Source: Prevotella sp.
GTDB lineage: Bacteria; Bacteroidota; Bacteroidia; Bacteroidales; Bacteroidaceae
NCBI GenBank assembly: GCA_016281055.1
Contig: JAEEHW010000007.1
Span: 1-33,947, forward strand
Length of the DNA: 33,947 bases
Reading direction: 5' to 3'
Shown here: positions 1-8,707 of the stretch, one piece after another
How positions within the stretch are numbered: position 1 is the stretch's first letter
How the letters are laid out: the number at the start of each line of letters is the position of its first letter
Position numbers and translations under genes: made by a program
The notes under the pieces: generated by a model
What the model was told of the DNA's origin: nothing
The model's input: only the letters and a program-made list of their open reading frames with translations
Databases searched by the model: none

Positions 1-468
1 ACGTGGTGAGAGAGGATTGGTCATTGACAATTCTGTCTTTGACTGTCCCAAACGGAAGTTCACCGCCTTTGACGGGCGATACTCCATATAATACTCCAAC
101 AGATTACCAGCCTTGAACTCATGCATGATGAACGCATAGAACTGCGGTGTAATCTCTGCGCCGAGCATCATTACCACACGCTTCATGTCAAACGTATTAG
201 TGTTCTTGCCATTCTCCTGGATTGTAGCAGTGTAACCAGCCTGTGCATAGCCCAGCACCTTGACACGCGACAATACTGATTGTGCCCAATATGCAGCGTC
301 CTTGTCCTCTTTCTCGGCAGGAGCCGCCATAAGTGTGTTTTTGCTTTCCAACATAGACATCTCTGTAGATGCAGTAGAGATGTTAAACTCATTTTCCAAA
401 ATTTCTGTCTCTGCATTCATGGTCATCGCTAATGCAGCCAATGCAGATACAAGCACTGTTTTCTTCAT
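1..468 (-). CDS. Outer-membrane porin, O/P-type family (5' part; runs off the window)
   Basis: The reading frame is open from the ATG at 468 down to base 1, giving 156 codons with no stop, so the C-terminal part lies outside the window. The N-terminus, MKKTVLVSALAALAMTMNAET, is a clear Sec signal peptide. After a variable Ala/Glu-rich stretch comes VLGYAQAGYTAT, then FDMKRVVMMLGAEITPQFYA and YYMEYRPSKAVNFRLGQSK. This is the opening strand pattern of the Bacteroidetes phosphate-selective porin O/P family (beta-barrel in the outer membrane). It lies 42 nt downstream of the ACT-domain gene on the same strand and may be co-transcribed; I see no good promoter between them. Substrate is unknown: phosphate is a family label, not something the sequence shows. 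Confidence 0.8.
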   Translation of the reverse strand, partial: MKKTVLVSALAALAMTMNAETEILENEFNISTASTEMSMLESKNTLMAAPAEKEDKDAAYWAQSVLSRVKVLGYAQAGYTATIQENGKNTNTFDMKRVVMMLGAEITPQFYAFIMHEFKAGNLLEYYMEYRPSKAVNFRLGQSKTELSMTNPLSPR

Positions 469-510
469 CTTTTTACCTAAGATTATTTTCTTCTTTTTAA
501 TGTTAAAATG

Positions 511-936
511 TTATTTTTTCAAATCCGTTTCTGACAAGAAATCCAACTTGTTGAGCATGATAACCTCATTGGCTTTCTCTGGATTGTCTGCACGGAACGT
601 CAACACTCCTCTGCCGTCAAGCATAAAGGAATACATATACTTTATTCCCACGCCTGCCTCCGTGATGAGGGTCATGACGTCAGCTGCCGCACCCACCTTG
701 TTGTCCTTAAGACGTATGGCATGCACATCGCTCAGCGTAACATTGACATTCTTCTCACGCAATATCTTAAACGCCTTCTCCGTATCATTGCATATTATGC
801 GATAAATGCCGAAGTCTGCCGTATCGCTGATATTACTTATTACTATGCTGATGCCGTTGTCTCTCAGCAGTTTGAGAATATTAAGCAGTGAACCGCTCTT
901 ATTCTCCATGAATATTGATATCTGTTTTACAGTCAT
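511..936 (-). CDS. Tandem ACT-domain protein
   Basis: A 141-aa protein made of two ACT domains, about residues 1-67 and 70-141. The first opens with VKQISIFMENKSGSLLNILKLLRDNGISI, the usual ACT beta-alpha start in which the domain binds a small ligand such as an amino acid. The second begins near VGAAADVMTLITEAGVGIKYMYSF. No catalytic domain is attached, so the role is probably ligand sensing or regulation. It lies 23 nt downstream of the phenylacetate-CoA-ligase-like gene. From general knowledge, this pairing recurs in Bacteroidetes and suggests control of aromatic acid or amino-acid-derived acid activation. The partner and ligand are inference. Confidence 0.8.
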   Translation of the reverse strand: MTVKQISIFMENKSGSLLNILKLLRDNGISIVISNISDTADFGIYRIICNDTEKAFKILREKNVNVTLSDVHAIRLKDNKVGAAADVMTLITEAGVGIKYMYSFMLDGRGVLTFRADNPEKANEVIMLNKLDFLSETDLKK

Positions 937-959
937 AGTTTTATCACATTTATTTATAT

Positions 960-2294
960 TTATTGATAAACGGTTCTCTTGTCAACAACCCTGACAGCCT
1001 TGCCTTCACTCACTGGCAGCGAGCCTTTAGGCACAAGCTTGACAATAGGTGTCAGAAGTATCTCATCCTTCAGCGCACGTGTCACACTCTTCTGAAGCTG
1101 AGCCAAACGCTGATAATCGTCCGTGAAGAGTTCTTCCAACTCAACCTCAACAGTCATGTTGTCGTTGTTGTCGTCTGTTGTAAGAGTAATCAGATAGTTG
1201 CTGGCCAGTTCCTTGAACTGCATCAGTATCTTTTCTATCTGTATTGGGAAGATATTCACGCCACGCAACACCATCATGTCGTCGGAACGTCCTTTCATAC
1301 GGTCTATACGCACATGGTTGCGGCCACACGGGCATGAACGTCCCAGCACTCGCGTAAGATCACGTGTACGATAACGCAACAGCGGCATAGCCTCACGGTT
1401 GATGCTTGTGAGCACCAACTCGCCTATCTCTCCGTCAGGTACAGGCTCCAATGTTTCTGGATCAACAATCTCAACTATATAATAGTCTTCCCAGAAATGC
1501 AGACCGTTCTGTTCCTTACATTCAAAGCCCACACCAGGACCGCACATCTCACTCATACCGAATGAATTATAGGCTTTCACGCCAAGCATATTCTCGATGC
1601 GCTTGCGCTGCTCCTCTGAGTGTGGCTCTGCACCAATGGCGAGCACTTTCAGTTTTGTGTCCTTACGTGGGTCAACGCCCGTTTCCTGCATCACCTCATA
1701 GAGGCGTGTCACGTATGACGGTACAGCATGAACAGCCGTTGTGCCAAAGTCTTTCATGAACTTTATCTGACGCAGTGAATTGCCGGCAGCAGCAGGTATT
1801 GTAAGCATGCCAAGACGCTCAGCACCATACTGGAAACCGAGACCACCAGTAAACATACCATAACCTGATGAATTTTGGAACACATCATCTGGACGCAGTC
1901 CAACCATCCACAGGTTACGAGCCACCTGATTGGCCCATTCATCAAGGTCTTTCTGGGTATGCAATATCACGGTCGGATTTCCCGTAGTACCTGACGAAGA
2001 ATGCAGTCGTACGCACTCCGTCAAAGGCACTGAAGCCAGTCCAAACGGATAATTATCACGCAAATCTTGTTTAGTGGTGAAAGGAATACGGCGAATGTCG
2101 CTCACTGACTTGATATTCTCAGGCGACACACCTGCCTCTTCCAGACGTTGTTTGTAGATAGGATTGTTCATACAGTGAGCCACAGTGGCCTTCAGACGTT
2201 CCACCTGCAAAGCCTCAATCTGCTCACGAGTCATGGTTTCAATTTCTGGGTCAAGGTATTCTGACTTCCAGTCTGGTAATTCTCTTCTGTACAT
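960..2294 (-). CDS. paaK: Phenylacetate--CoA ligase family protein (adenylate-forming)
   Basis: A 444-aa ANL-superfamily enzyme. These enzymes adenylate a carboxylic acid with ATP and transfer it to CoA. The phosphate-binding loop SSSGTTGNPTVI is at about residues 99-110. Further motifs are YNSFGMSEMCGPG, the hinge region YRTRDLTRVLGRSCPCGR, which carries the paired cysteines typical of PaaK proteins, and MMVLRGVNIFPIQIE before the small C-terminal domain. The length fits the family. No other phenylacetate-degradation genes are near, so in this probable anaerobe it more likely activates phenylacetate or indoleacetate-type acids for synthesis or salvage; that is inference. It heads a minus-strand unit with the ACT gene and has a well-formed promoter 44 nt upstream. 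The symbol is by family and not by proven function. Confidence 0.85.
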   Translation of the reverse strand: MYRRELPDWKSEYLDPEIETMTREQIEALQVERLKATVAHCMNNPIYKQRLEEAGVSPENIKSVSDIRRIPFTTKQDLRDNYPFGLASVPLTECVRLHSSSGTTGNPTVILHTQKDLDEWANQVARNLWMVGLRPDDVFQNSSGYGMFTGGLGFQYGAERLGMLTIPAAAGNSLRQIKFMKDFGTTAVHAVPSYVTRLYEVMQETGVDPRKDTKLKVLAIGAEPHSEEQRKRIENMLGVKAYNSFGMSEMCGPGVGFECKEQNGLHFWEDYYIVEIVDPETLEPVPDGEIGELVLTSINREAMPLLRYRTRDLTRVLGRSCPCGRNHVRIDRMKGRSDDMMVLRGVNIFPIQIEKILMQFKELASNYLITLTTDDNNDNMTVEVELEELFTDDYQRLAQLQKSVTRALKDEILLTPIVKLVPKGSLPVSEGKAVRVVDKRTVYQ

Positions 2295-2337
2295 TACTTT
2301 ATTGTGTCTGTAAACAGTATTATTAATAAAACAAATG

Positions 2338-2368
2338 CAAAGTTACAAAACTTTTTCCACATTACAAA
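2338..2368 (-). promoter_or_regulatory. Bacteroidetes-type promoter for the paaK-like gene
   Basis: On the minus strand, TTTG (2368-2365), a 19-nt spacer and TAACTTTG (2345-2338) match the Bacteroidetes -33/-7 consensus. The -7 box lies about 44 nt before the start codon at 2294. Confidence 0.8.
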
Positions 2369-2530
2369 ATTTTCACACTAATAAATTCCTGTAACATTAC
2401 TCACAGACTTTCACTTTGTCACAAAACCGCGCTATAATCTTACACATTGATTTCGCGAAAGTCATTTTCCTTGGCTTATTTCAAAATTATCCCCCGCTGA
2501 TTTCACACACGCAAATTATGCGTTTTTTAT

Positions 2531-2580
2531 AATGCTTTGACTATCCGCCAGTTGCATTTTTAACCATTTTTCAAAGCATT
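2531..2580. repeat. Perfect 10-bp inverted repeat abutting the 22-bp array
   Basis: AATGCTTTGA at 2531-2540 is repeated as its exact reverse complement TCAAAGCATT at 2571-2580, with 30 nt between. The right arm ends on the base before the first 22-bp unit starts. Confidence 0.65.
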
Positions 2581-2665
2581 GTAATTTACCTCTTTTTACC
2601 ACATAAAAGGTATGCTTCTACACCGTAAAAGCTATGCTTTCACATGGTAAAAGCTACCAAATTGC
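2581..2665. repeat. Four-unit 22-bp array A (GTAAAAGCT core)
   Basis: Four 19-bp units start at 2581, 2603, 2625 and 2647, an exact 22-bp step with 3-bp spacers. The units are GTAATTTACCTCTTTTTAC, ATAAAAGGTATGCTTCTAC, GTAAAAGCTATGCTTTCAC and GTAAAAGCTACCAAATTGC. The third is almost a full palindrome; the others keep the GTA...TAC ends. The array ends about 220 nt before the purM -7 box. A second array with the same core lies at 31393 and a third with a different core at 14472. Function unknown. Confidence 0.75.
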
Positions 2666-2860
2666 ACCAAACATCATAACCAGATGCCTACGATTTACAG
2701 AAAGCACCTTTTGGATATTCCATATTTCCTTTCCTACTTTTCTATTTTTGCACCTCAAGCCATACTTTTTCATTTTGACACTTTGCAACCCATACACACC
2801 AAAACGCTTACATAATGTAAAATTTCAAAAACAAAGCACAGTAAAAAAAACTTTATGAAA

Positions 2861-2892
2861 TTTGCCAGTTTCATATTTTTTTCGTAACTTTG
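2861..2892 (+). promoter_or_regulatory. Bacteroidetes-type promoter for the purM operon
   Basis: TTTG (2861-2864), 20 nt, then TAACTTTG (2885-2892), followed by a leader of about 45 nt to the purM ATG at 2945. It is the only strong promoter seen upstream of the ten-gene run. Confidence 0.85.
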
Positions 2893-2944
2893 CATATTAA
2901 TATTAAGAACACCTTAAACCCAAAGGAATAAAAACACTTCTATA

Positions 2945-4108
2945 ATGGACAATAGATATATGCTTCGCGGTGTAAGTGCCGCAAAAGAAGACGTACACAA
3001 CGCTATCAAGAACATTGACAAAGGCATCTTTCCACAGGCTTTCTGCAAGATTATACCCGACATTCTCGGCGGTGACCCGAAATATTGCAACATCATGCAC
3101 GCTGACGGTGCGGGTACAAAATCAAGCCTCGCCTATATGTACTGGAAAGAGACAGGTGACTTGTCAGTATGGAAAGGCATAGCGCAGGATGCACTTATCA
3201 TGAACACCGACGACTTGCTGTGTGTGGGTGCCGTGGACAACATCCTCGTCAGCTCAACTATCGGACGTAACAAGATGCTTGTTCCTGGTGAGGTAATCTC
3301 TGCCATCATCAACGGCACGGACGAACTACTTGCAGAAATGCGCGATATGGGAGTTGGAATCTATGCCACTGGCGGTGAGACAGCCGACGTGGGCGACTTG
3401 ACACGCACCATCATCGTTGACTCAACCGTGACATGCCGCATGAAGCGCAGCGATGTCATTGACAATGCCAACATTCGTCCTGGCGATGTCATTGTTGGTT
3501 TAGCAAGCTTCGGACAGGCTACATACGAGAAGGAATATAACGGCGGCATGGGTAGCAACGGACTGACATCTGCACGTCATGACGTATTCTCTAAATACTA
3601 TGCAGAGAAATATCCAGAAAGCTATGACCACGCTGTACCAGAGGAACTCGTTTACTCTGGCGGTTGCCGTTTTGAGGACAAAGTGGAAGGCGCACCTGTA
3701 AATGCAGGAAAACTGGTACTCTCCCCTACCCGAACATACGCACCGGTTATCAAACGCATACTCGATGAGATGCGCCCTGAAATTCATGGCATGGTGCACT
3801 GCACAGGTGGTGCACAGACCAAAGTGCTGCATTTTGTCAGCGACAACTGTCGTGTGATAAAAGACAACATGTTCCCTGTACCACCATTGTTCAAGTTGAT
3901 ACATGAGCAGAGTGGAACAGACTGGAAGGAAATGTACAAGGTCTTCAACATGGGACACCGCATGGAAATATACGTCAGTCCGGAACAAGCCGAGAAGGTT
4001 ATCGAGATAAGCAAGAGTTTCAATATTGATGCGCAGATAGTCGGCCACATCGAGGAGGGTGCGAAATCTCTGACCATCAAGAGTGAGTATGGAGAGTTCA
4101 ACTACTAA
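2945..4108 (+). CDS. purM: Phosphoribosylformylglycinamidine cyclo-ligase (AIR synthase)
   Basis: A cytosolic purine-synthesis enzyme that uses ATP to cyclise FGAM to aminoimidazole ribotide. The 387-aa protein shows the PurM signature HADGAGTKSSLAY near residue 52, followed by NTDDLLCVGA and the glycine-rich ATGGETADVGD. These belong to the ATP-binding first domain of the PurM/ThiL/SelD superfamily. It is somewhat longer than the roughly 345 aa of E. coli PurM, as expected for the Bacteroidetes type. It is the first gene of the long plus-strand operon, 8 nt before prfA. No other pur genes are in the window. Confidence 0.93.
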   Translation: MDNRYMLRGVSAAKEDVHNAIKNIDKGIFPQAFCKIIPDILGGDPKYCNIMHADGAGTKSSLAYMYWKETGDLSVWKGIAQDALIMNTDDLLCVGAVDNILVSSTIGRNKMLVPGEVISAIINGTDELLAEMRDMGVGIYATGGETADVGDLTRTIIVDSTVTCRMKRSDVIDNANIRPGDVIVGLASFGQATYEKEYNGGMGSNGLTSARHDVFSKYYAEKYPESYDHAVPEELVYSGGCRFEDKVEGAPVNAGKLVLSPTRTYAPVIKRILDEMRPEIHGMVHCTGGAQTKVLHFVSDNCRVIKDNMFPVPPLFKLIHEQSGTDWKEMYKVFNMGHRMEIYVSPEQAEKVIEISKSFNIDAQIVGHIEEGAKSLTIKSEYGEFNY

Positions 4109-4116
4109 AAAAAGAC

Positions 4117-5226
4117 ATGGACAATAACAGCATACTACAGAAACTCGACGGACTTGAAGCAAGATACGAGGAGGTGACGACACTGATCACCGACCCGTCA
4201 GTAATAGCCGACCAGCAGCGTTTCGTGAAACTCACCAGGGAATACAAAGACCTTGGCGACATCATGAACATACGCAAACGCTACATCAGTTGCCTTGAGG
4301 CAATTAGCGAGGCTAAAGACATCATAATGAACGAGGCTGATCCTGAAATGAAGGAGATGGCCCGTGAACAGCTCAGCGAAAACGAGGCTGCATTGCCTGC
4401 GCTTGAAGAAGAGGTTAAGGTGGCTCTCGTACCGAAAGACCCGGAGGATGCCAAGAACGTACAGATGGAGATTCGCGCAGGAACTGGTGGCGATGAAGCA
4501 TGCCTCTTTGCCGGCGACCTGTTCAACATGTATAAGCGTTTCTGCGACTCCAAAGGATGGAACCTCAGCGTCACCGATGCCAATGAAGGTGCTGTGGGTG
4601 GCTTCAAGGAAATAGACTTTGCCATAAGCGGTGACAACGTGTATGGAACGCTGAAATATGAATCGGGCGTACACCGTGTGCAACGCGTTCCTGTGACGGA
4701 AAGTAACGGACGCATGCAGACGTCTGCCGCTACAGTGGCTGTTCTGCCAGAGGCAGAGCCTTTCGACGTGCAGATAAACGAAGGCGAGATAAAATGGGAT
4801 ACATTCCGTTCATCAGGTGCCGGCGGCCAGAATGTGAACAAGGTGGAATCTGGAGTACGAGCACGATATATGTGGAAGAATCCAAACACAGGTGAAGTGG
4901 AGGAAATCCTCATAGAGTGTACGGAAACGCGTGACCAGCCAAAGAACAAGGAACGCGCACTGTCGCGCCTGCGTACGTATATATATGACCGCGAGCACCA
5001 GAAATACATGGATGACATCGCGAGCCGACGCAAGACACTCGTGTCAACAGGCGACCGCTCTGCGAAGATACGAACATACAATTTCCCACAGGGACGTGTG
5101 ACAGACCACCGCATCGGCTTCACCACACATGACCTTAACGGATTCCTCGGAGGCGACATACAACAGATGATTGATGCGCTGACCGTTGCCGAGAATGCAG
5201 AACGAATGAAAGAGGCGGAACTGTAG
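4117..5226 (+). CDS. prfA: Peptide chain release factor 1
   Basis: A 369-aa class I release factor that recognises UAA and UAG stop codons and triggers peptide release. The codon-recognition tripeptide Pro-Val-Thr is at residues 192-194 in RVPVTESNGRMQTSAATVAV; the P-x-T form identifies RF1, since RF2 has SPF. The catalytic GGQ is at 236-238 in SSGAGGQNVNKVESGVR. Unlike E. coli, the residue before TSA is Gln and not His. The ATG lies 8 nt after purM, so the pair is probably translated from one mRNA. Confidence 0.96.
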   Translation: MDNNSILQKLDGLEARYEEVTTLITDPSVIADQQRFVKLTREYKDLGDIMNIRKRYISCLEAISEAKDIIMNEADPEMKEMAREQLSENEAALPALEEEVKVALVPKDPEDAKNVQMEIRAGTGGDEACLFAGDLFNMYKRFCDSKGWNLSVTDANEGAVGGFKEIDFAISGDNVYGTLKYESGVHRVQRVPVTESNGRMQTSAATVAVLPEAEPFDVQINEGEIKWDTFRSSGAGGQNVNKVESGVRARYMWKNPNTGEVEEILIECTETRDQPKNKERALSRLRTYIYDREHQKYMDDIASRRKTLVSTGDRSAKIRTYNFPQGRVTDHRIGFTTHDLNGFLGGDIQQMIDALTVAENAERMKEAEL

Positions 5227-5251
5227 GCTTAAATTATTTAATTCTAAAAAA

Positions 5252-5404
5252 ATGGGAGTATTCACAAGCATCAAGAAAAAAGAAGACAAGAAGGATGAGC
5301 GCACAGTGCCAGCCTCTGAATTCATAGAGCGCATAACAAAGATGCAGCAGGAGAAAAAACAACTGAAGGATATTCCAAACACTGAAATGCCCAAGGACAA
5401 TTAA
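5252..5404 (+). CDS. Small charged protein, function unknown (50 aa)
   Basis: A 50-codon frame begins [16 protein letters not shown] and ends NTEMPKDN, filling most of the 182-nt space between prfA and pyrF. It stops 4 nt before the pyrF ATG. It is rich in Lys, Glu and Asp, has no signal peptide or membrane segment, and residues 22-41 ([20 protein letters not shown]) look like an amphipathic helix. I do not recognise a named family. Its exact fit in a tight operon argues that it is real. The ribosome-binding region is A-rich with no clear Shine-Dalgarno, as is common in Bacteroidetes. Confidence 0.7.
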   Translation: MGVFTSIKKKEDKKDERTVPASEFIERITKMQQEKKQLKDIPNTEMPKDN

Positions 5405-5408
5405 AATC

Positions 5409-6239
5409 ATGACAAGACAAGAACTTATACAGAACATATTCAAGAAGAAGTCCTTCCTTTGCGTAGGACTGGATGTTGACCTTGCAAAAGTGCCACAGCA
5501 CCTGCTTGCAGAGGAGGATCCAATATTCGAATTCAACAAACAGATAATAGATGCTACCGCACCTTACTGCGTTGCATATAAGCCAAACCTGGCATTCTAT
5601 GAGGCATACGGTGTGAAGGGGCTGATATCATTTGAAAAGACCGTAGCATACCTGCAGAAGAACTATCCAGAACAGTTTATCATTGCAGATGCAAAACGCG
5701 GCGACATAGGCAACACTTCAAAGATGTATGCCAAAACCTTCTTCGGTGAATACAAGGTGGATGCCCTTACCGTGGCTCCATATATGGGCGAAGACAGCGT
5801 TGTACCGTTCCTTGAGTATGAAGCTGAGAAAAAGCCCTGGGTCATATTGCTTGCCCTGACATCAAACAAAGGTTCTTTCGACTTTCAGCAGACAACCGAC
5901 ACAGAGGAAACACGCCTGTTTGAGAAAGTGATAAAGAAAAGTCAGGAATGGGGAACGCCAAACAACCTGATGTACGTTGTTGGCGCAACACGCGGAGAAA
6001 TGTTCAAGGACATACGCCGCGTCGCTCCAGAGCATTTCCTTCTCGTACCGGGTGTTGGTGCACAGGGAGGGTCTCTTGAGGAAGTCTGCAAATACGGTAT
6101 GACAAAAGAATGTGGACTACTCGTCAATTCAAGCCGTGGCATTATCTTTGCAGACAACACTGAGAACTTTGCATCTGTAGCTGCAGAGAAAGCAAAGGAA
6201 CTGCAGCAGCAGATGGAGGCAGAACTTGCCAAAATATAA
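5409..6239 (+). CDS. pyrF: Orotidine 5'-phosphate decarboxylase
   Basis: Last step of UMP synthesis: decarboxylates OMP to UMP in the cytosol. The 276-aa TIM-barrel protein carries the catalytic [10 protein letters not shown] motif, with Asp94, Lys96 and Asp99. It opens with [12 protein letters not shown] and has VPGVGAQGG and LLVNSSRGI in the phosphate-binding part. The length and the RGDIGNT context fit the longer type 2 OMP decarboxylases and not the roughly 240-aa E. coli form. It is followed by lpxD after 32 nt. Confidence 0.95.
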   Translation: MTRQELIQNIFKKKSFLCVGLDVDLAKVPQHLLAEEDPIFEFNKQIIDATAPYCVAYKPNLAFYEAYGVKGLISFEKTVAYLQKNYPEQFIIADAKRGDIGNTSKMYAKTFFGEYKVDALTVAPYMGEDSVVPFLEYEAEKKPWVILLALTSNKGSFDFQQTTDTEETRLFEKVIKKSQEWGTPNNLMYVVGATRGEMFKDIRRVAPEHFLLVPGVGAQGGSLEEVCKYGMTKECGLLVNSSRGIIFADNTENFASVAAEKAKELQQQMEAELAKI

Positions 6240-6271
6240 ATGATTTTTTCCACCTTAATTATATATAACAA

Positions 6272-7318
6272 ATGGAATTCACCGCCGAACAAATAGCACA
6301 ACTGATACAAGGAACCATTGAGGGTGACCCACAGGCAAAAGTCAACTCTTTCACAAAGATTGAAGACGGTAAGCCAGGGGCTATCTCATTCCTCGCCAAC
6401 CAGAAATATCTTAACTTCATCTACGATACGAAATCAAGTGTCGTATTGATTGACGAGGGCATCAAATTGGAGCATCCTGTAAAAGCAACACTCATACGCG
6501 TCAAGAGCGCATACGAGGCAGTTGCCAAACTGATGCAGATGTACGCCTCAATGAAACCAAAGAAGAAAGGCATCGACTCTTTGGCTTTCATCGACCCAAC
6601 AGCAAAGGTCGGCAAGGACTGCTATATAGGTCCGTTTGTAGCTATCGGTCCTGGCGTGACTATCGGTGACGGCTGTGTGTTGCATCCACACGTAACTATA
6701 GGTGAGAAAGCAACCGTGGGCAACAACACCGAGATATACAGCAATGCTGTAATATACCACGATTGCAAGGTGGGTTCTAACTGTATATTACACGCAGGAT
6801 GTGTAATCGGAGCCGACGGCTTCGGGTTTGCACCTACAGAGCACGGCTATGACAAGATTCCGCAACTCGGTATCGTAGTAATAGAGGATGACGTTGAAAT
6901 CGGTGCAAATACGTGTGTTGACCGTTCCACCATGGGCTGCACGTGTGTACACCATGGAGTAAAACTCGACAACCTCGTACAGATAGCACATAATACAGTT
7001 ATTGGAGCAAATACCGTGATGTCCTCACAGGTAGGCATTGCTGGCTCCACTAAAGTAGGCGAATGGTGTATGTTCGGTGGTCAGGTAGGCATTGCTGGAC
7101 ACATCACGATAGGCAACCATGTGCAACTCGGTGCTCAATCAGGCGTGCCAAGCAGTATAAAAGACGGTGAGAGCCTTATTGGCACACCACCACTTTCAAT
7201 GACAAACTATTTCCGCTCACAAGCAGTGTTTAAGCGTTTGCCTGACATGTATCGTCAAATGAATGAAATGCAAAAGACTATAGATGAACTGAAAAAGCAA
7301 ATAAAGGAAAATGTATAA
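6272..7318 (+). CDS. lpxD: UDP-3-O-acylglucosamine N-acyltransferase
   Basis: Third step of lipid A synthesis: adds a 3-hydroxyacyl chain from ACP to the 2-amino group of UDP-3-O-acylglucosamine. The 348-aa protein has an N-terminal uridine-binding domain (about residues 1-105), then a left-handed beta-helix of hexapeptide repeats such as [16 protein letters not shown]. The catalytic His is His240 in QIAHNTVIG. The C-terminal tail [18 protein letters not shown] is a predicted helix. Its last 8 nt overlap the start of lpxC-fabZ, which points to translational coupling. Confidence 0.95.
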   Translation: MEFTAEQIAQLIQGTIEGDPQAKVNSFTKIEDGKPGAISFLANQKYLNFIYDTKSSVVLIDEGIKLEHPVKATLIRVKSAYEAVAKLMQMYASMKPKKKGIDSLAFIDPTAKVGKDCYIGPFVAIGPGVTIGDGCVLHPHVTIGEKATVGNNTEIYSNAVIYHDCKVGSNCILHAGCVIGADGFGFAPTEHGYDKIPQLGIVVIEDDVEIGANTCVDRSTMGCTCVHHGVKLDNLVQIAHNTVIGANTVMSSQVGIAGSTKVGEWCMFGGQVGIAGHITIGNHVQLGAQSGVPSSIKDGESLIGTPPLSMTNYFRSQAVFKRLPDMYRQMNEMQKTIDELKKQIKENV

Positions 7319-8699
7319 ACAGAACACCATCAAAGGCAGTTTCTCGCTCTGTGGTAAGGGACTGCATACAGGTCTTAATCTGACTGTAACCTTTAATCCT
7401 GCTGCAGAAAACACAGGATACAAAATACAACGCATTGATCTCGAGGGAATGCCAACGATTGATGCAGTAGCTGAGAAAGTTGTAGACACACAACGTGGCA
7501 CAGTACTTGGCATTGGCAATGACATACGCGTAAGCACTGTAGAACATGCACTGTCAGCCTTGTATGCCATGGGAATTGACAACTGTCTCATTCAGGTAAA
7601 CGGTCCTGAGTTTCCTATCCTCGACGGCTCTGCCATACAATACGTAGAGAAAATCAATGAGGTGGGAATTCAAGAGCAGAATGCCCCCAAGGACTATTAC
7701 ATCATCCGCAAGAAAATCGAGGTGAAGGACGAGGAGTCTGGCTCATGCATAACTATCCTGCCAGATGAGGAGTTCTCCATTACGGCAATGTGTTCGTTTG
7801 AATCGAAATTCATCAACTCACAGTTCGCCACAATCGAGAACATGGAAACCTTCCCCACAGAGATAGCATCTGCACGCACATTCGTTTTCGTACGCGACAT
7901 CGTTCCACTGTTGCAGGCAGGACTTATCAAAGGCGGTGACATGGATAACGCTATCGTTATCTATGAAAACGAACAGCCACAGGAGAACATTGACAAACTG
8001 TGCGATTACCTTGGCGTTCCACACATGGACGCCACAAAACTTGGCTACCTGCAGCACAAGCCTTTGAAGTGGGAGAACGAATGTACACGTCATAAGTTGC
8101 TTGACATCATTGGTGATATGGCTCTCATTGGAAAGCCACTGAAAGGACGTATCATTGCCACACGTCCAGGACATACCATCAACAACAAGTTCGCCCGTCT
8201 GATGCGTCAGGAAATACGCAAGCATGAGATTCAGGCACCAATATATGACCCAAACCAGGAGCCTGTACTTGATGTCAACCGCATTCGAGAAGTACTACCA
8301 CATCGTTACCCTATGCAGCTGGTTGACAAAGTGATAAGCATCAGCGGTACAACCATCGTGGGCATTAAGAACGTAACATCTAACGAGCCATTCTTCCAGG
8401 GCCATTTCCCTGAAGAACCCGTAATGCCAGGTGTACTCATGATTGAGGCTATGTCACAGTGCGGCGGTCTGCTCGTACTCAACACCCTTGATGATCCTGA
8501 GAAATATTCTACATATTTCCTTAAAATCGACAATGTGAAATACCGCAAGAAGGTGGTACCAGGCGATACACTCATCTTCAAAGTGGAACTACTTGCTCCT
8601 GTACGCCACGGTATATCCTCAATGCAGGGTTACATCTTCGTCGGTGACACACTCGTGGCAGAAGCCACATTCACTGGTCAGATCGTGAAAAACAAATAA
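7311..8699 (+). CDS. lpxC-fabZ: Bifunctional LpxC deacetylase / FabZ dehydratase
   Basis: A single 462-aa fusion. Residues 1 to about 310 are LpxC, the zinc-dependent deacetylase that commits UDP-3-O-acyl-GlcNAc to lipid A. Its expected ligands His79, His261 and Asp265, and catalytic residues Glu78 and His288, are all present ([26 protein letters not shown]). Residues from about 320 on are FabZ, which dehydrates 3-hydroxyacyl-ACP; catalytic His365 lies in QGHFP and Glu379 in MIEAMSQ. The two activities compete for the same hydroxyacyl-ACP pool, and the fusion fixes their ratio. This fusion is known in Bacteroidetes and supports the taxonomic call. Confidence 0.96.
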   Translation: MYKQNTIKGSFSLCGKGLHTGLNLTVTFNPAAENTGYKIQRIDLEGMPTIDAVAEKVVDTQRGTVLGIGNDIRVSTVEHALSALYAMGIDNCLIQVNGPEFPILDGSAIQYVEKINEVGIQEQNAPKDYYIIRKKIEVKDEESGSCITILPDEEFSITAMCSFESKFINSQFATIENMETFPTEIASARTFVFVRDIVPLLQAGLIKGGDMDNAIVIYENEQPQENIDKLCDYLGVPHMDATKLGYLQHKPLKWENECTRHKLLDIIGDMALIGKPLKGRIIATRPGHTINNKFARLMRQEIRKHEIQAPIYDPNQEPVLDVNRIREVLPHRYPMQLVDKVISISGTTIVGIKNVTSNEPFFQGHFPEEPVMPGVLMIEAMSQCGGLLVLNTLDDPEKYSTYFLKIDNVKYRKKVVPGDTLIFKVELLAPVRHGISSMQGYIFVGDTLVAEATFTGQIVKNK

Positions 8700-8707
8700 T
8701 TTAATAT

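Larger units (their letters stand above)
2295..2944. other. 650-bp intergenic region between divergent transcription units
   Basis: No convincing gene. The region holds the paaK promoter at its left end, a short hairpin (ACGCA/TGCGT, 2509-2523) followed by six T, a perfect 10-bp inverted repeat (2531-2540 with 2571-2580), a four-unit 22-bp array (2581-2665) and the purM promoter (2861-2892). The stretch 2380-2505 is AT-rich with nothing I recognise. Confidence 0.7.

Noticed and set aside
2581..2665. Array A as a CRISPR array
   Set aside because: Units are only 19 bp with 3-bp spacers, there are no unique spacers of 25-40 bp, and no cas genes are present.
2634..2858. A 74-codon frame in the purM upstream gap
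   Set aside because: It overlaps array A, has no ribosome-binding site and shows Phe/His/Leu-rich composition typical of AT-rich non-coding DNA.
4281..5159. A 292-codon frame on the minus strand inside prfA
   Set aside because: It is fully antisense to a gene with clear RF1 motifs. Its translation is rich in Ser, Arg and Cys with no domain, as expected from a shadow frame.
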